64,000 nt of DNA from Croceivirga sp. (lineage in GTDB: Bacteria > Bacteroidota > Bacteroidia > Flavobacteriales > Flavobacteriaceae): NCBI GenBank assembly GCA_028284935.1, contig JANQQQ010000039.1:248001-312000 (forward strand), given 5' to 3'. This document shows, piece by piece, positions 49,384 to 60,100 of the stretch (the first letter of the stretch is position 1; each line of letters starts with the position of its first letter). Under the pieces are notes generated by a model. It was not told the DNA's origin and made no database searches. It was given only the letters and a program-made list of their open reading frames with translations. The position numbers and the translations under genes are program-made.

Positions 49384-51283
49384 TGGGCTTTTCTACTTCT
49401 TGTTTCAAGTGCATATCCAAGAACTCCAAAATTTTGCCATAGGCCTTAATTTGATTTTCCTTTTTGACAAATCCATGCCCTTCATCCTCAAACAGCACGT
49501 ATTCTACTGGAACCCCATTTTGCCGTACACTAGCCACAATTTCATCCGATTCCACTTGGAGCACTCTTGGATCTTGTGCTCCTTGAAGAACAATTAATGG
49601 TTTGGTAACCTTATTGGCATGGAACAATGGAGAAATTTTGCGCAGGCGCACGGAATCGGCGCTGTAGGGGTCACCTAACTCTTTGTAAAGGGCATCTTTG
49701 AAGGACTCCCACCATGGTGGAATACTCTTTAGCGTTCGCAACCAGTTGGTTACCCCAAAAATATTGACACCGACATCAAATTCCTCTGGGGTGAACGTAA
49801 GGGCAGCCATGGTCATATAGCCACCATACGACCCCCCTATTATTCCAATTTTTTCACCGTCAATTTCAGATTGCGTTGCCAACCAGTTCTTTCCTTCCAC
49901 ACAATCCTTCAAATCTTTGTCACCATGATTTAAATCGTCCATTTGAAAGAATGTTTTTCCATAACCACTGCTCCCCCTGTTATTTACCGCCAAAACGGCG
50001 TAGCCATGATTCACCAAATATTGGATGATGGAGTTGTAGTTCATTCTTGACTGCCCCCCAGGTCCACCGTGCACCCATACTAAGGCCGGCGCTGGATTCT
50101 CAGCGGTAGCTTGATGTGGTTTATAATAAATGGCGGGAATTTCAACACCATCAAAGGAGGGATATCGAATAACCTCGGCGTGAACCAAATCTTGGGCTTG
50201 AATTTCTGGATTCAACACATCGGTTAATTTTTTGTACTCCTTGGTAGCCAGATCCATGTGATATAGATTGGATGGGGTATGGGAACCGCCTAAATAAAAA
50301 CGCATGGCAGAATCATCTTTTGAAAAACCCACACTTGTAATGGCACCGCCATCGAAGGTAGGGAGTTCAAGATTCTTTTTGGCCTCCGTATCATACACCT
50401 CTATGACATTGGTGCCATCGTCGTTGACGTAGGACACCCGGTATTTTCCAGAACGGGTAAAATAGGAACCCATAATGTCCCAATCTTTTTCGAGTACTTT
50501 TTCTGAAGTACCTTCGGCCATTGAATAACGCTTTAAGTAGCTAAATTCCCCGCCATCATCCGTGGTGTAGTAGAGGTATTTCCCATCTTTGGAAAAATCT
50601 TGTGGCGAATTGGAACTTTGGTTCTCATTGATCTTTGTCATTTCTCCATCATCCGTGGAATACAGGAACATATCTACGTCATTGGTATTTACCGGTTTTA
50701 CCAGTGCCAGATATTTTTCATCATCAGATATTTCGCTCACATCATACCCTTCATTATTCTCATACATTAGGGTATGGCTAAAATCTTCCAGGTTCATTTT
50801 ATAAACATCGGTGAACTGCGGATTTCGTTTGTTCGACCCAAAATAAAAACTTTTTTCATCCTTACTCCAACCATAAAAATTAGCACGTGCCCCTGGAAAT
50901 GGTGTTAAATTGGTCACGGTTCCCAAGGAATCCCGTAGATAGATTTGATAAATTTCATCGCCGTTATTGTCCTTTCTTAATAGGATACGATCATCATTGG
51001 GAAAATAACTGGTCGTAAAAACTGAGGAACTATCGGATTGGGTCAAGGGCTCCAATTCACCGCTCTCGATGGATAGCGCATAGGCATTATAAATCCCCGT
51101 GCGGTTGCTATGCACCAGTAGTTTTTTATTGTCAGGGGAAAAGCTTCCCCCGCCAATGGCTTCATTGTCCATCATTTGGGCAATGGTGTAGGTCTTCATC
51201 GTCTCGGCAATGGAAGGTTCTTTTTTTTCTTCTTGGCAACCCCAAATAATGGCGATACTTAGGACTAAAATTAGTTTTTTCAT
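49364..51283 (-). CDS. S9 family (prolyl oligopeptidase-type) exported peptidase
   Basis: About 639 residues from ATG 51283 (lipoprotein signal MKKLILVLSIAIIWGCQEEK); the longer frame to 51379 overlaps the upstream gene and is not needed. An N-terminal beta-propeller (PNDDRILLRKDNNGDEIYQI, YLYYTTDDGGEFSYLKRY) precedes an alpha/beta hydrolase domain with nucleophile in GGSYGGYMTMAAL, Asp in QGAQDPRVLQVESD and His in DEGHGFV. These enzymes cut short peptides, usually after proline or at the N-terminus, in the periplasm. The propeller protein upstream ends 10 bp away, so the pair is an operon. Confidence 0.92.
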   Translation of the reverse strand: MKKLILVLSIAIIWGCQEEKKEPSIAETMKTYTIAQMMDNEAIGGGSFSPDNKKLLVHSNRTGIYNAYALSIESGELEPLTQSDSSSVFTTSYFPNDDRILLRKDNNGDEIYQIYLRDSLGTVTNLTPFPGARANFYGWSKDEKSFYFGSNKRNPQFTDVYKMNLEDFSHTLMYENNEGYDVSEISDDEKYLALVKPVNTNDVDMFLYSTDDGEMTKINENQSSNSPQDFSKDGKYLYYTTDDGGEFSYLKRYSMAEGTSEKVLEKDWDIMGSYFTRSGKYRVSYVNDDGTNVIEVYDTEAKKNLELPTFDGGAITSVGFSKDDSAMRFYLGGSHTPSNLYHMDLATKEYKKLTDVLNPEIQAQDLVHAEVIRYPSFDGVEIPAIYYKPHQATAENPAPALVWVHGGPGGQSRMNYNSIIQYLVNHGYAVLAVNNRGSSGYGKTFFQMDDLNHGDKDLKDCVEGKNWLATQSEIDGEKIGIIGGSYGGYMTMAALTFTPEEFDVGVNIFGVTNWLRTLKSIPPWWESFKDALYKELGDPYSADSVRLRKISPLFHANKVTKPLIVLQGAQDPRVLQVESDEIVASVRQNGVPVEYVLFEDEGHGFVKKENQIKAYGKILEFLDMHLKQEVEKPIEESDL

Positions 51284-51293
51284 GTTGTTGTTT

Positions 51294-54200
51294 TTAATTG
51301 ATTGTAAATATTTCCGTTTCCTTGAAGGGAGACAATTCCAGTCCTTCAATATCGGTCCTGTAGGCTTTCCAATGTTCATTAAAAAATGAGTTGGTTTTTT
51401 CTAACGCCCCTTTAAGCTCTTCTTTGGCGAATTGAATCAAACGCCTTTCTGTTTCCGTGATACCATTTTTACGTGTTGCTGTATAAAAATTGGCCGTATT
51501 TAGTCGCTGCATGACCGTAATCTCAGGATTTCTGGTGATTCCTTGTCTTTTGTCTTCCTTTCCAATGTAGAGCGCGACAACAGAATCAATTTGTTTGACA
51601 ATAGCTTTTGAAGCCTTGATTTGTTCCTTGAACTTATCCTTGTCCAGTTCCTTCAATTCCTTCGCATATTTATTGGCTAAATCCTTGCTCTCCACCAGTT
51701 GTTTTGTGGCATCCGCAGCTGTTTGGATGTGCTTCTCCAATTGTTTTCGGGTTTCATAGACCTCACTGACCCTGGCCATTGAAACATTCAATCGAGGGTC
51801 TGTTTTTACGGTTACCATTGTTGAATCGCTGGTTTCACCAAAAGTAACCTTTACCTTATAGGTTCCAGGTTTCACCGTGACTCCACCGGGTTCCCGTTTG
51901 CTTTTACTAATTTTTCGAGCTGGACGGTCAGGACCTTTTTCATTCATCCCCCAGTACATTCTATGGAAACCTTTCTTTTCTGGGGTCTTGTATTTTAAGG
52001 TCCGTATCAAACGTTTACCATCGTAAAAATCAAACTGGATGGAATCTTTCTTTTGGACCCCCGTCATTTCTTTTTTGTCTGCCTCTTTATCACCTTCCTT
52101 TTTGTCTTTTTCATCCTCTTTTTCTTTTTTCATGTCCTTTTTACCTTCTTTGAGGTAATAGGTAATCATTGCACCTCTGCTGCGATTTTTCCCTTGGTAG
52201 AGGGCATCACCGCCAAAGCGGGTTCCAGATCCCTGTTGATAGGCCGCCAGATACGCATCAGGACTGGTGAAAAGGGCAATATCTTGTTGGAGGGGAGCCA
52301 TACTACTTGCCAACTCACGAAGTGGACGAATATCGTCCAACACCCATGCTGCCCGTCCAAAGGTACCGATGACCAAATCCTGCTCTCTTGGATGAATGGC
52401 AAGGTCCTTTGTGGATACGGTGGGATAGCCTTCCGTCCATTTTTGCCATTTGTTTCCAGCATTAAAGGAAGTGTAAAGGCCATCGTCGGTGCCCAAAAAC
52501 ATCAAATTTGGATTTTCAGGATCCTCAATAATGGACAAGGTATAACTCTCAACATCCTCTGAATCGACAATACGCGTCCATGTTTTTCCATAATCTTTGG
52601 TGCGATAGGCATAAGGTTCGTAGTTAAAGCGTCGGTAATCGTTGGCGATCAAAAGTGCTTCCCCCTCGTTCTTTTGTGAAGCTTTAATTTGTGGAATCCA
52701 ACTTCCTTTCGGTAAGCCTTTGATGTTATTGGTTACTTCTGTCCAGCTTTGCCCAGCATTTTGTGTGACATGGACCCGCCCATCATCGGTACCTACCCAA
52801 AGCATATCTCTTTCAACAGGTGAAGGCTCAATCACCAAAATGGTACAATGATTTTCTGCTCCCGTGGCATCCATGGTCAACCCTCCACTCTCGCTTTGTT
52901 TTTGCTTTTCTGGGTCATTTGTAGTTAAATCGGGGGAAATTACTTGCCACGTAAGTCCTTTATCCGTGGATTTATGCACAAACTGACTTCCAAAATATAC
53001 CGTGGAATTGTCAAAAGGGTCCTGCCCAATACCAGCATTCCAGTTAAACCTAAGTTTGGTGTCGGCATCGGGAGGGGTAGGGCGAACCGTATAGTTGTTT
53101 CCGGTTTTCCAATCGTATCGACTTACAAACCCTTGTTGGCTCATGGCATAGCCAAATTGGCTGTTCTCTTTGTCCGGGACTACGTCAAAACCATCCCCGA
53201 AAGCGATTTCTTGCCAATAACTGTTTCGAATGCCCTGCGCACGCCATACATAGGAAGGGCCCCGCCAGGAACCGTTGTCCTGCATTCCTCCATACACATT
53301 GTAAGGATATTCATTGTCCACACTAATATGGTAAAATTGTGCAACGGGCAAGTTGCCAATAAATCGCCACGTCTTACCCCCGTCCTTTGTAATATTCATT
53401 CCCCCGTCATTCCCATCAATCATAAATTGACCGTTTTGAGGATGGATCCACCAAGCATGATGGTCCGGGTGCACCCCATTGTCCACACCATAAGCTCCCA
53501 TCAACTGGGTAAAGTTCTTGCCTCCATCTTCTGAAACATTGACGTAGGTAAAAATGGAAAACACCCGGTTTTCGTTTTCAGGGTCCACATAGATTTCAGA
53601 ATAATAAAAAGGTCGGTTGCCAATGTCATTTTTGTCATTGACCTTTTTCCATTTGAAACCACCATCTTCCGATTTGTAAAGCGCATTCTTTTTGGCTTCT
53701 ATCAGGGCATAAACGATGTTCGGTTTGTTCCGGGCCACGGCAATTCCTATTCGTCCCAGTTCGCCCTTGGGCAGGCCCTCTTCTTCGGTAATCTCTTTCC
53801 AGTTTTCACCGCCATCGTGCGTCATGTACAAACCACTTCCTTCACCCCCCGACTTAAAAAACCAAGGGTCGCGTTTGTGCTCCCACATTGCCACAAATAT
53901 CTTATTTGGATTGGTATGATCCATGACCATATCGGCCACCCCAGTTTTATTATTTACAAATAAAATTTTTGACCACGTCTTGCCGCCATCCGTTGTTTTG
54001 AAAACACCCCGTTCTGGATGCTCCCCCCATGGTGAACCAATGGCCCCTGCATAAACCACATCAGGATTTGTAGGATCAATGATCACACGATGGATGTGTC
54101 GTGTTTTTTCAAGACCCATACGCTTCCAAGACTTTCCACCATCGAGGGATTTATAAATCCCATATCCCCCATTTAAACTGTTGCGAGGGTTTCCTTCTCC

Positions 54201-54512
54201 GGTACCCACCCAAATAACCGAAGGATTGGATTGTTGAATGGCAACGGCCCCTATGGAAGCCGTAACTTCTTTATCAAAAATAGGGTCCCATTTGATGCCT
54301 CCCGAAGTGGATTTCCAAAGTCCGCCGGATGCAGTACCGACATACATGACATCAGGGTTGGAAAGGACTACATCGATGGCCGTGACACGCCCGCTCATAC
54401 CGGCCGGACCAATGTTTCTTGGCTTCATATCCTGAACCAAATCCATTGAAAAGTCTTGTGAGAATAAAGATGTTGAAGCCAATAGCACCAACAAGGAGAG
54501 TAATTTTTTCAT
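51294..54512 (-). CDS. Large exported BNR/VPS10-type beta-propeller protein
   Basis: A 1072-residue protein with signal peptide (MKKLLSLLVLLASTSLFSQ). The first 700 residues carry many BNR/Asp-box repeats of sialidase/sortilin type (DGGKTW at KSLDGGKSWKR, KTTDGGKTWSK, YMTHDGGENWKE, NVSEDGGKNFTQ). A Lys/Glu-rich stretch follows (about 815-845), then a C-terminal helical domain. No sialidase catalytic residues are evident, so binding rather than hydrolysis is likely. It is first in the operon with the S9 peptidase. Confidence 0.85.
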   Translation of the reverse strand: MKKLLSLLVLLASTSLFSQDFSMDLVQDMKPRNIGPAGMSGRVTAIDVVLSNPDVMYVGTASGGLWKSTSGGIKWDPIFDKEVTASIGAVAIQQSNPSVIWVGTGEGNPRNSLNGGYGIYKSLDGGKSWKRMGLEKTRHIHRVIIDPTNPDVVYAGAIGSPWGEHPERGVFKTTDGGKTWSKILFVNNKTGVADMVMDHTNPNKIFVAMWEHKRDPWFFKSGGEGSGLYMTHDGGENWKEITEEEGLPKGELGRIGIAVARNKPNIVYALIEAKKNALYKSEDGGFKWKKVNDKNDIGNRPFYYSEIYVDPENENRVFSIFTYVNVSEDGGKNFTQLMGAYGVDNGVHPDHHAWWIHPQNGQFMIDGNDGGMNITKDGGKTWRFIGNLPVAQFYHISVDNEYPYNVYGGMQDNGSWRGPSYVWRAQGIRNSYWQEIAFGDGFDVVPDKENSQFGYAMSQQGFVSRYDWKTGNNYTVRPTPPDADTKLRFNWNAGIGQDPFDNSTVYFGSQFVHKSTDKGLTWQVISPDLTTNDPEKQKQSESGGLTMDATGAENHCTILVIEPSPVERDMLWVGTDDGRVHVTQNAGQSWTEVTNNIKGLPKGSWIPQIKASQKNEGEALLIANDYRRFNYEPYAYRTKDYGKTWTRIVDSEDVESYTLSIIEDPENPNLMFLGTDDGLYTSFNAGNKWQKWTEGYPTVSTKDLAIHPREQDLVIGTFGRAAWVLDDIRPLRELASSMAPLQQDIALFTSPDAYLAAYQQGSGTRFGGDALYQGKNRSRGAMITYYLKEGKKDMKKEKEDEKDKKEGDKEADKKEMTGVQKKDSIQFDFYDGKRLIRTLKYKTPEKKGFHRMYWGMNEKGPDRPARKISKSKREPGGVTVKPGTYKVKVTFGETSDSTMVTVKTDPRLNVSMARVSEVYETRKQLEKHIQTAADATKQLVESKDLANKYAKELKELDKDKFKEQIKASKAIVKQIDSVVALYIGKEDKRQGITRNPEITVMQRLNTANFYTATRKNGITETERRLIQFAKEELKGALEKTNSFFNEHWKAYRTDIEGLELSPFKETEIFTIN

Positions 54513-54653
54513 TTTAGGTAGTTAATTAGTCGGCTAAAGATAACGCAATAGCTAAGGGAGATTTCTTAAGGCATTGTTAATGAAGTCGCCAATCACTATC
54601 TTGATGCATCGGAATAGCTTGAAAATGAACCTTAAACATTAAACAACCACATT

Positions 54654-55142
54654 ATGAAAAATGGAATTATTCTTTTGATCGTTTTAGCAGTAACGGCCTG
54701 TAATCAAAAACAAGACTTGAAACAGATTGCGCCCGAAGCGCTATCTGAAATAGATTTGGATGCTGAATATGCCAAGCTAGAGGAAACCCGTCAGGCCTTT
54801 CAGTTGGCAATCAAAGAAAAGCGATACAGTGACTTGAGGCAATGGTCCACCAAGGATATGAAAGGGGTTTCCCCAGGAAGTGCAGATTGGCTTGAATATA
54901 GAAGACAACGAGAAGCGCGTTTGGGTAAATTCAGTTACGATAGCATTATAATGACCCCCCAGGAAACGGTAATTGTCAGTGATTCGGTCGCCTATGATTA
55001 TGGAACCAGCAAGACCTACTACACCAATGATAATGGAGAATCCATAGAGCTTCACGATACCTTTTTGGTCATTCTTAAAAAAGACAAAAGTGATGGGGTC
55101 TGGAAACTACATCGAGAGGTTGCTTCCTCCATTGTGGAATAA
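54654..55142 (+). CDS. Hypothetical NTF2-like lipoprotein
   Basis: A 162-residue lipoprotein (MKNGIILLIVLAVTAC). The mature part has the helix-then-curved-sheet pattern of SnoaL/DUF4440-type domains: EETRQAFQLAIKEKRYSDLRQW, WLEYRRQREARLGKFSYDSI, and a beta region ending GVWKLHREVASS. These domains bind small molecules or act as protein partners. No enzymatic motif is evident. It diverges from the propeller gene across a 141 bp gap. Confidence 0.68.
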   Translation: MKNGIILLIVLAVTACNQKQDLKQIAPEALSEIDLDAEYAKLEETRQAFQLAIKEKRYSDLRQWSTKDMKGVSPGSADWLEYRRQREARLGKFSYDSIIMTPQETVIVSDSVAYDYGTSKTYYTNDNGESIELHDTFLVILKKDKSDGVWKLHREVASSIVE

Positions 55143-55306
55143 GTGTTTTATCCATTATCATATCGATAAAACGGTTGGTCATATATCATAAGATTTCTGA
55201 CGATGTTTTAAAGTACCTAATCATTTAAACCAAAACCTTATTTTCCCCTTTTGGTAACAAAAACCTGTGTTTGGCGTCTTGTTGAAACAACCGTAATAGC
55301 ATTGAG

Positions 55307-55837
55307 ATGCCCAAAAACCTAACTAAAAATCACCGAATACTTGTTACCTTAATTGTTACACTTTTGGTTTGGGGTCATGTGCTTTGGGACCATTTGCATG
55401 GTGGCATACCCGCCCATTATTTATTCCACAATAAGGATATGCCGGGAATCCCCAATTGGATGGGCGCTTTGATGCTTCCGTTTTTTACTTGGTTTTTATT
55501 GTACCGCATTCAAAAAAGGACCAATGATCCACATGCTCCAAATTCTTTAAGCAAGGTTGTGCTTCGGTTTTTGGCAGCTTTCGTAGTTGCTATTATCATC
55601 TCGGTTTGTTTTATGAAGGGCATTGAAATACCTACGTTCGTTTTACTTTCCATTTTGGGGATGGGGCTGTTCTTTCCGTTATATTTTTCTGAATTTCTTT
55701 TAGGGTGGGTCCTGGGATCTGCCTTTACGTTTGGTGCTGTAATACCTATGGGCTTTGGCAGCATTTTTGCCCTGGTCTGTTTTGGATTGTTTGTACTTGG
55801 GAGGTTTGTACTGGGACTATTCAAGGCAACGACTTAA
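55307..55837 (+). CDS. Multi-pass membrane protein, function unknown
   Basis: A 176-residue inner-membrane protein with about five hydrophobic spans (residues 11-29, 49-68, 86-105, 108-128, 138-168). A conspicuous early HVLWDHLHGGIPAHYLFHNKD loop with four His may bind a metal or haem. The family is not one I can name. The MFS gene begins 21 bp after its stop, so the two are probably co-transcribed. Confidence 0.7.
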   Translation: MPKNLTKNHRILVTLIVTLLVWGHVLWDHLHGGIPAHYLFHNKDMPGIPNWMGALMLPFFTWFLLYRIQKRTNDPHAPNSLSKVVLRFLAAFVVAIIISVCFMKGIEIPTFVLLSILGMGLFFPLYFSEFLLGWVLGSAFTFGAVIPMGFGSIFALVCFGLFVLGRFVLGLFKATT

Positions 55838-55858
55838 ATTATTGTACTTTGCGTTCCA

Positions 55859-57109
55859 ATGAAGCAGAAAGCTCCTTGGTATTACCTTATTCTTCTTATT
55901 TTGGCTGGAGAGGCCGTCTTTATCCTTCCTTTTGTATTGCCCCGTATATTCCGACCAACAGTATTGGATGTTTTTGGATTGGATAATGTTCAATTGGGAT
56001 TGTGTTTTTCGGTATACGGTATCATTGCTATGGTATCCTATCCTTTTGGAGGACCTTTGGCGGACAAATTTGCCCCAAGAAAGTTGATTGCAATCGCCTT
56101 GTGGCTAACAGCCTTAGGCGGGATATTATTTGCACAATATCCTTCATTATCAACGCTACAACTTTTATATGGCTATTGGGGATTTACCACTATTTTTTTG
56201 TTTTGGGCACCAATGATAAAGGCTACCCGAGTTTGGGGAGGAGATACCTCTCAGGGTAAGGCTTTTGGTCTTTTGGATGGAGGTCGGGGCCTAACCGGTG
56301 CCTTATTTGGATTATTGGGGGTTTTTGTCTTTTCGATGTTTTTGGGCATCGATATTTTGGATGCCTCCCTAATCGATAGGCAAAATGCTTTTACCTACGT
56401 CATTTATACAGCCTCTGGTATCATTATTTTGATTGGACTTTTGGTCTGGCTTTTTATGAAATCCGAGATAAACGAACGGGAAATCCTTGTGGATAGGATT
56501 ACACTTCGGGAGTTAAAACAGGTCTTAAAATTACCCTCCGTTTGGTTATTGATGGTGATTATTCTTTGTGCCTATGTGGGGTATAAAATTACCGATATCA
56601 TTTCGCAGTATGCCAATGAAGTGATGCTATACGATCAGGTAAAATCTGCCCAAGTGGGTACTTTTCTTCAGTTTTTACGTCCTACTACGGGGATTTTGGT
56701 GGGGTTGTTTGTTGACCGATTTCGAATCACGTTCTGGCTGTTGCTAAGCTTGATATTTTGCATAGTCGGCGGAATTTTATTTGCTTCAGGTTTTATAGCG
56801 CCTTCCACTACGGCACTCTTTTTTATATCGGTGATTATTGTAGCGATTGGTGTGTATGCGGCTAGAGCCCTTTATTTTGGGGTAATGCGGGTGGGTAGGA
56901 TTCCCTTGGTCCTTACGGGCACGGCCGTTGGACTTATTTCACTGGTGGGCTACACCCCTGATATTTTTGCAGGACCGGCTTATGGTTACTTTTTGGATAA
57001 ATATCCAGGGGAACAGGGGCATCAATACGTTTTTTGGATGTTGACGGGATTCTCCACTATTGGAGCTGTCGCGGCATGGGTATATCATAAAAAATACACA
57101 AAGAAGTAG
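55859..57109 (+). CDS. MFS transporter
   Basis: A 416-residue permease with about 12 transmembrane segments in two six-helix halves. The first half has the MFS loop GGPLADKFAPRKLIAI between helices 2 and 3, and the second half has a weaker GLFVDRFRITFWLL equivalent. The pattern is nearest to the NarK/oxalate-formate-like or UhpC-like nutrient carriers, but the substrate is not clear. It follows the small membrane gene closely. Confidence 0.85.
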   Translation: MKQKAPWYYLILLILAGEAVFILPFVLPRIFRPTVLDVFGLDNVQLGLCFSVYGIIAMVSYPFGGPLADKFAPRKLIAIALWLTALGGILFAQYPSLSTLQLLYGYWGFTTIFLFWAPMIKATRVWGGDTSQGKAFGLLDGGRGLTGALFGLLGVFVFSMFLGIDILDASLIDRQNAFTYVIYTASGIIILIGLLVWLFMKSEINEREILVDRITLRELKQVLKLPSVWLLMVIILCAYVGYKITDIISQYANEVMLYDQVKSAQVGTFLQFLRPTTGILVGLFVDRFRITFWLLLSLIFCIVGGILFASGFIAPSTTALFFISVIIVAIGVYAARALYFGVMRVGRIPLVLTGTAVGLISLVGYTPDIFAGPAYGYFLDKYPGEQGHQYVFWMLTGFSTIGAVAAWVYHKKYTKK

Positions 57110-57181
57110 AAAAAGGAGAATTTCAAACAGGTAAAAAGGTAGTTTTTGGTATCTTCCGAAACCGAACCAAAACCTAGTAAT

Positions 57182-60100
57182 ATGAGAGGTTTTTTCCTTT
57201 TGACATTCCTTGCCCTTACCACATTTTTAACCGCACAAATCAATCCACGATGGGCCAGATATCCATCAATTTCACCCGATGGTTCCAGCATTGTATTTAC
57301 ATACAAGGGAAATCTGTTTCGGGTCGCTTCAACTGGAGGAACCGCAACCCAGCTTACCTTTCACAACGCGCATGATTACCGAGCGGTATGGAGCAACGAT
57401 GGCAAATCCATTGCCTTTGCCTCGGATCGGTACGGGAATTTCGATATTTTCAAAATGGACGCCCAAGGAGGTGAGGCAAAACGGCTGACGTTCCACAGTA
57501 ATGATGAGGTGCCCTATACCTTTTCAACTACTAATGACAAGGTAATATTTGGGGCGGTGAGACAAGATGACGTCAATCACCGTCAATATCCTACCAGAGT
57601 ACAACCAGAGCTTTATGAGGTTCCTGTTGCTGCAGGAAGGGTTAATCAGGTACTTACGGTGCCTACCCAAGATGTGCAGTTGAGCAGTGATGGGGCTTTT
57701 CTATTATACCACGACCTCAAGGGGTATGAAAACGAATTCAGAAAACACCATGTTTCCGCCATTGCCCGTGATATTTGGAAGTATGATATTGAACAAGACA
57801 AACATACCAAGATGACGACGTTTAAGGGCGAGGACAGAAATCCAGTATTGTCCAAGGATGGAACCATGGTCTATTACCTCAGTGAAGAAAGTGGAAGCTT
57901 TAACGTACATCGTTTCGGTCTGGAGAATCCCTCGCAGAATCAACAATTAACATCCTTCAAAACGCACCCGGTACGTTCCCTGTCCTATGGCGATGGAACA
58001 ATGGCTTTTAGCTATGATGGTGAAATCTATACCTTAAAAGATGGTGGGGAGCCCCAAAAAGTCAATATTCTTATTCGTACGCAGGATGGTTCCAATGCTG
58101 ATAAGTACATTTCCATTAACTCAGGCGTTCGTGAAATGACGGTTTCCCCCAATGGAAAGGAAATTGCATTTATTGCCCGTGGAGAGGTATTCGTTACCGC
58201 TGTTGAGGGGGGATTGACCAAACGATTGACGAATACTCCCGAACAAGAGCGGTTTGTGCAGTTCACCTCGGATGGTAAGGCCGTTGCCTACGCCAGTGAG
58301 CGTCAAGGGAAATGGCAAATTTTTAGAATGACCAAAACCAGAAGTGAAGAACCCTATTTCTTTGCGGCCACAGTGCTCAAAGAAGAATTGGTCTTGGGCA
58401 AGGACGTGGATTGTTATCTCCCAGAGTTTTCGGCAGATGGCAATTTAATGGCCTTTATTGAGGACAGAAGGACCTTAAAAGTGCTGAACTTAAAAACTAA
58501 GGAAGAGACAACACTGCTTACCCCGGATGAACTCTATCATTTTCGGGATGGGGACAAATATTTTAAGTGGAGCCCAGATAGTAAATGGTTGATTACGGCT
58601 TGGGGGAAAACCCTAAGTAATGGGGAAATTTTGTTGATTTCCGCCGATGGCTCCAGAAAAGAGAACCTGACCCAAAGTGGGTACTTTGATTATTTCCCAA
58701 AATGGGTGGACGAAGGTAAACAGCTTTTATGGTTCAGTAACCGTGACGGTCTAAAGAGCTATGCCACAAGCGGCAGGACGCAAGCAGATGTTTATGCGAT
58801 GTTCCTCACGAAAGAGGGTTGGGATAAGTACAACATGTCGAAAGAGGATTTTGATTTAATGAAGTTGATTGAGGAGTCCAATGGAGACAAAAAAGAAGAT
58901 AAGAAAGAGGCTACCAAAAAGAAGAAAGGCGAAAAAGATGGGGAAAAGAAGGAAGAGGGCAAGCCCATAACCTTTGATTGGGAAGACCTAAGGGACCGGA
59001 AAGCACGTTTGACCATACATTCCTCCAGTTTGGGAGACGCCGTGCTTTCTAAAGATGGCGAAAAACTCTATTACTTGGCCCGATTTGAAAAAGACATGAA
59101 TTTATGGGAAACGGAACTGCGAACCAAGAAGACCAAAATGTTGATTTCCCTTGGGGCAAAAAGGGCTAGTTTGCAATGGGATACAAAAAAGGAAAATCTT
59201 TTTCTTTTGAGCGATGGGCGTATTTTAAAGGTGGATTTGGGAGGAGCCTCGACCAAACCGGTTAAAATGAAATCTGAGATGCAGCTGGATACTGACGCCG
59301 AGCGACAGCATATGTTTGAACATGTTTGGTTGCGTACCAATGCCATTTTTTACCATTCCAATTTTCATGGGATGGATTGGGAGATGTTACGAAAGGAGTA
59401 TGAGAAATATATCCCACATTTGGGCAATTCCTATGAGTTTTCCGAAATGGTGTCTGAGTTGTTGGGCGAGCTCAACGTGAGTCATGCCGGAGGGCGATTT
59501 GATGGTAAAATTCCCAATGGGGATGCCACCGCAAGCCTCGGTATTTTCATGGATTATAATCATAAGGAAAATGGAATAAAAATCGCTGAAATCATAAAGG
59601 GAGGGCCATTGGACAAGGCTTCGTTTTCAATAGCTCCGGGAAGTATTATTGAAAGAATTAATGGAGAGGCCATATCCTCGGACAGGGATGTTGCCCAGTA
59701 TCTTAATCGCATTGCTGGGGAATTCACCTTATTGCATGTCTTTGACCCCAGTACCCAAAAGAGACAGCAGGTTACGGTGAAACCGATTTCTCTTAATGAA
59801 GAAAACCGACTCCTATACAAAAGATGGGTTAAAACCAACGAGAAGGAGGTTGAGGAAAAAAGTAAGGGTGCCTTGGGCTATGTACACATTCCGGGGATGA
59901 GTGATGGTCCTTACCGTAATATTTATGATCGGATGCTTGGAAAATTTGCCGATAAAAAGGCGGTTGTTATTGATACAAGATTCAACGGAGGAGGGGATTT
60001 GGTTGCTGACCTCGCTATGTTTTTTACCGGAGAACCTTTCATCTCCTATGAAACTGAAGATAGAAAAGTTGGCGGTGAACCAACTTCGCGTTGGACGAAA

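Noticed and set aside
52053-52562. A phenylalanine-rich hydrophobic ORF on the plus strand that looks like a membrane protein
   Set aside because: It is the complement of the Lys/Glu-rich insert (GAA/AAG codons read backwards give Phe/Leu), not a real membrane protein.
52944-53534. A 196-codon plus-strand ORF
   Set aside because: It lies fully antisense to the BNR-propeller gene, whose repeats are unmistakable. Long antisense frames are common opposite such genes, and this one has no domain features.
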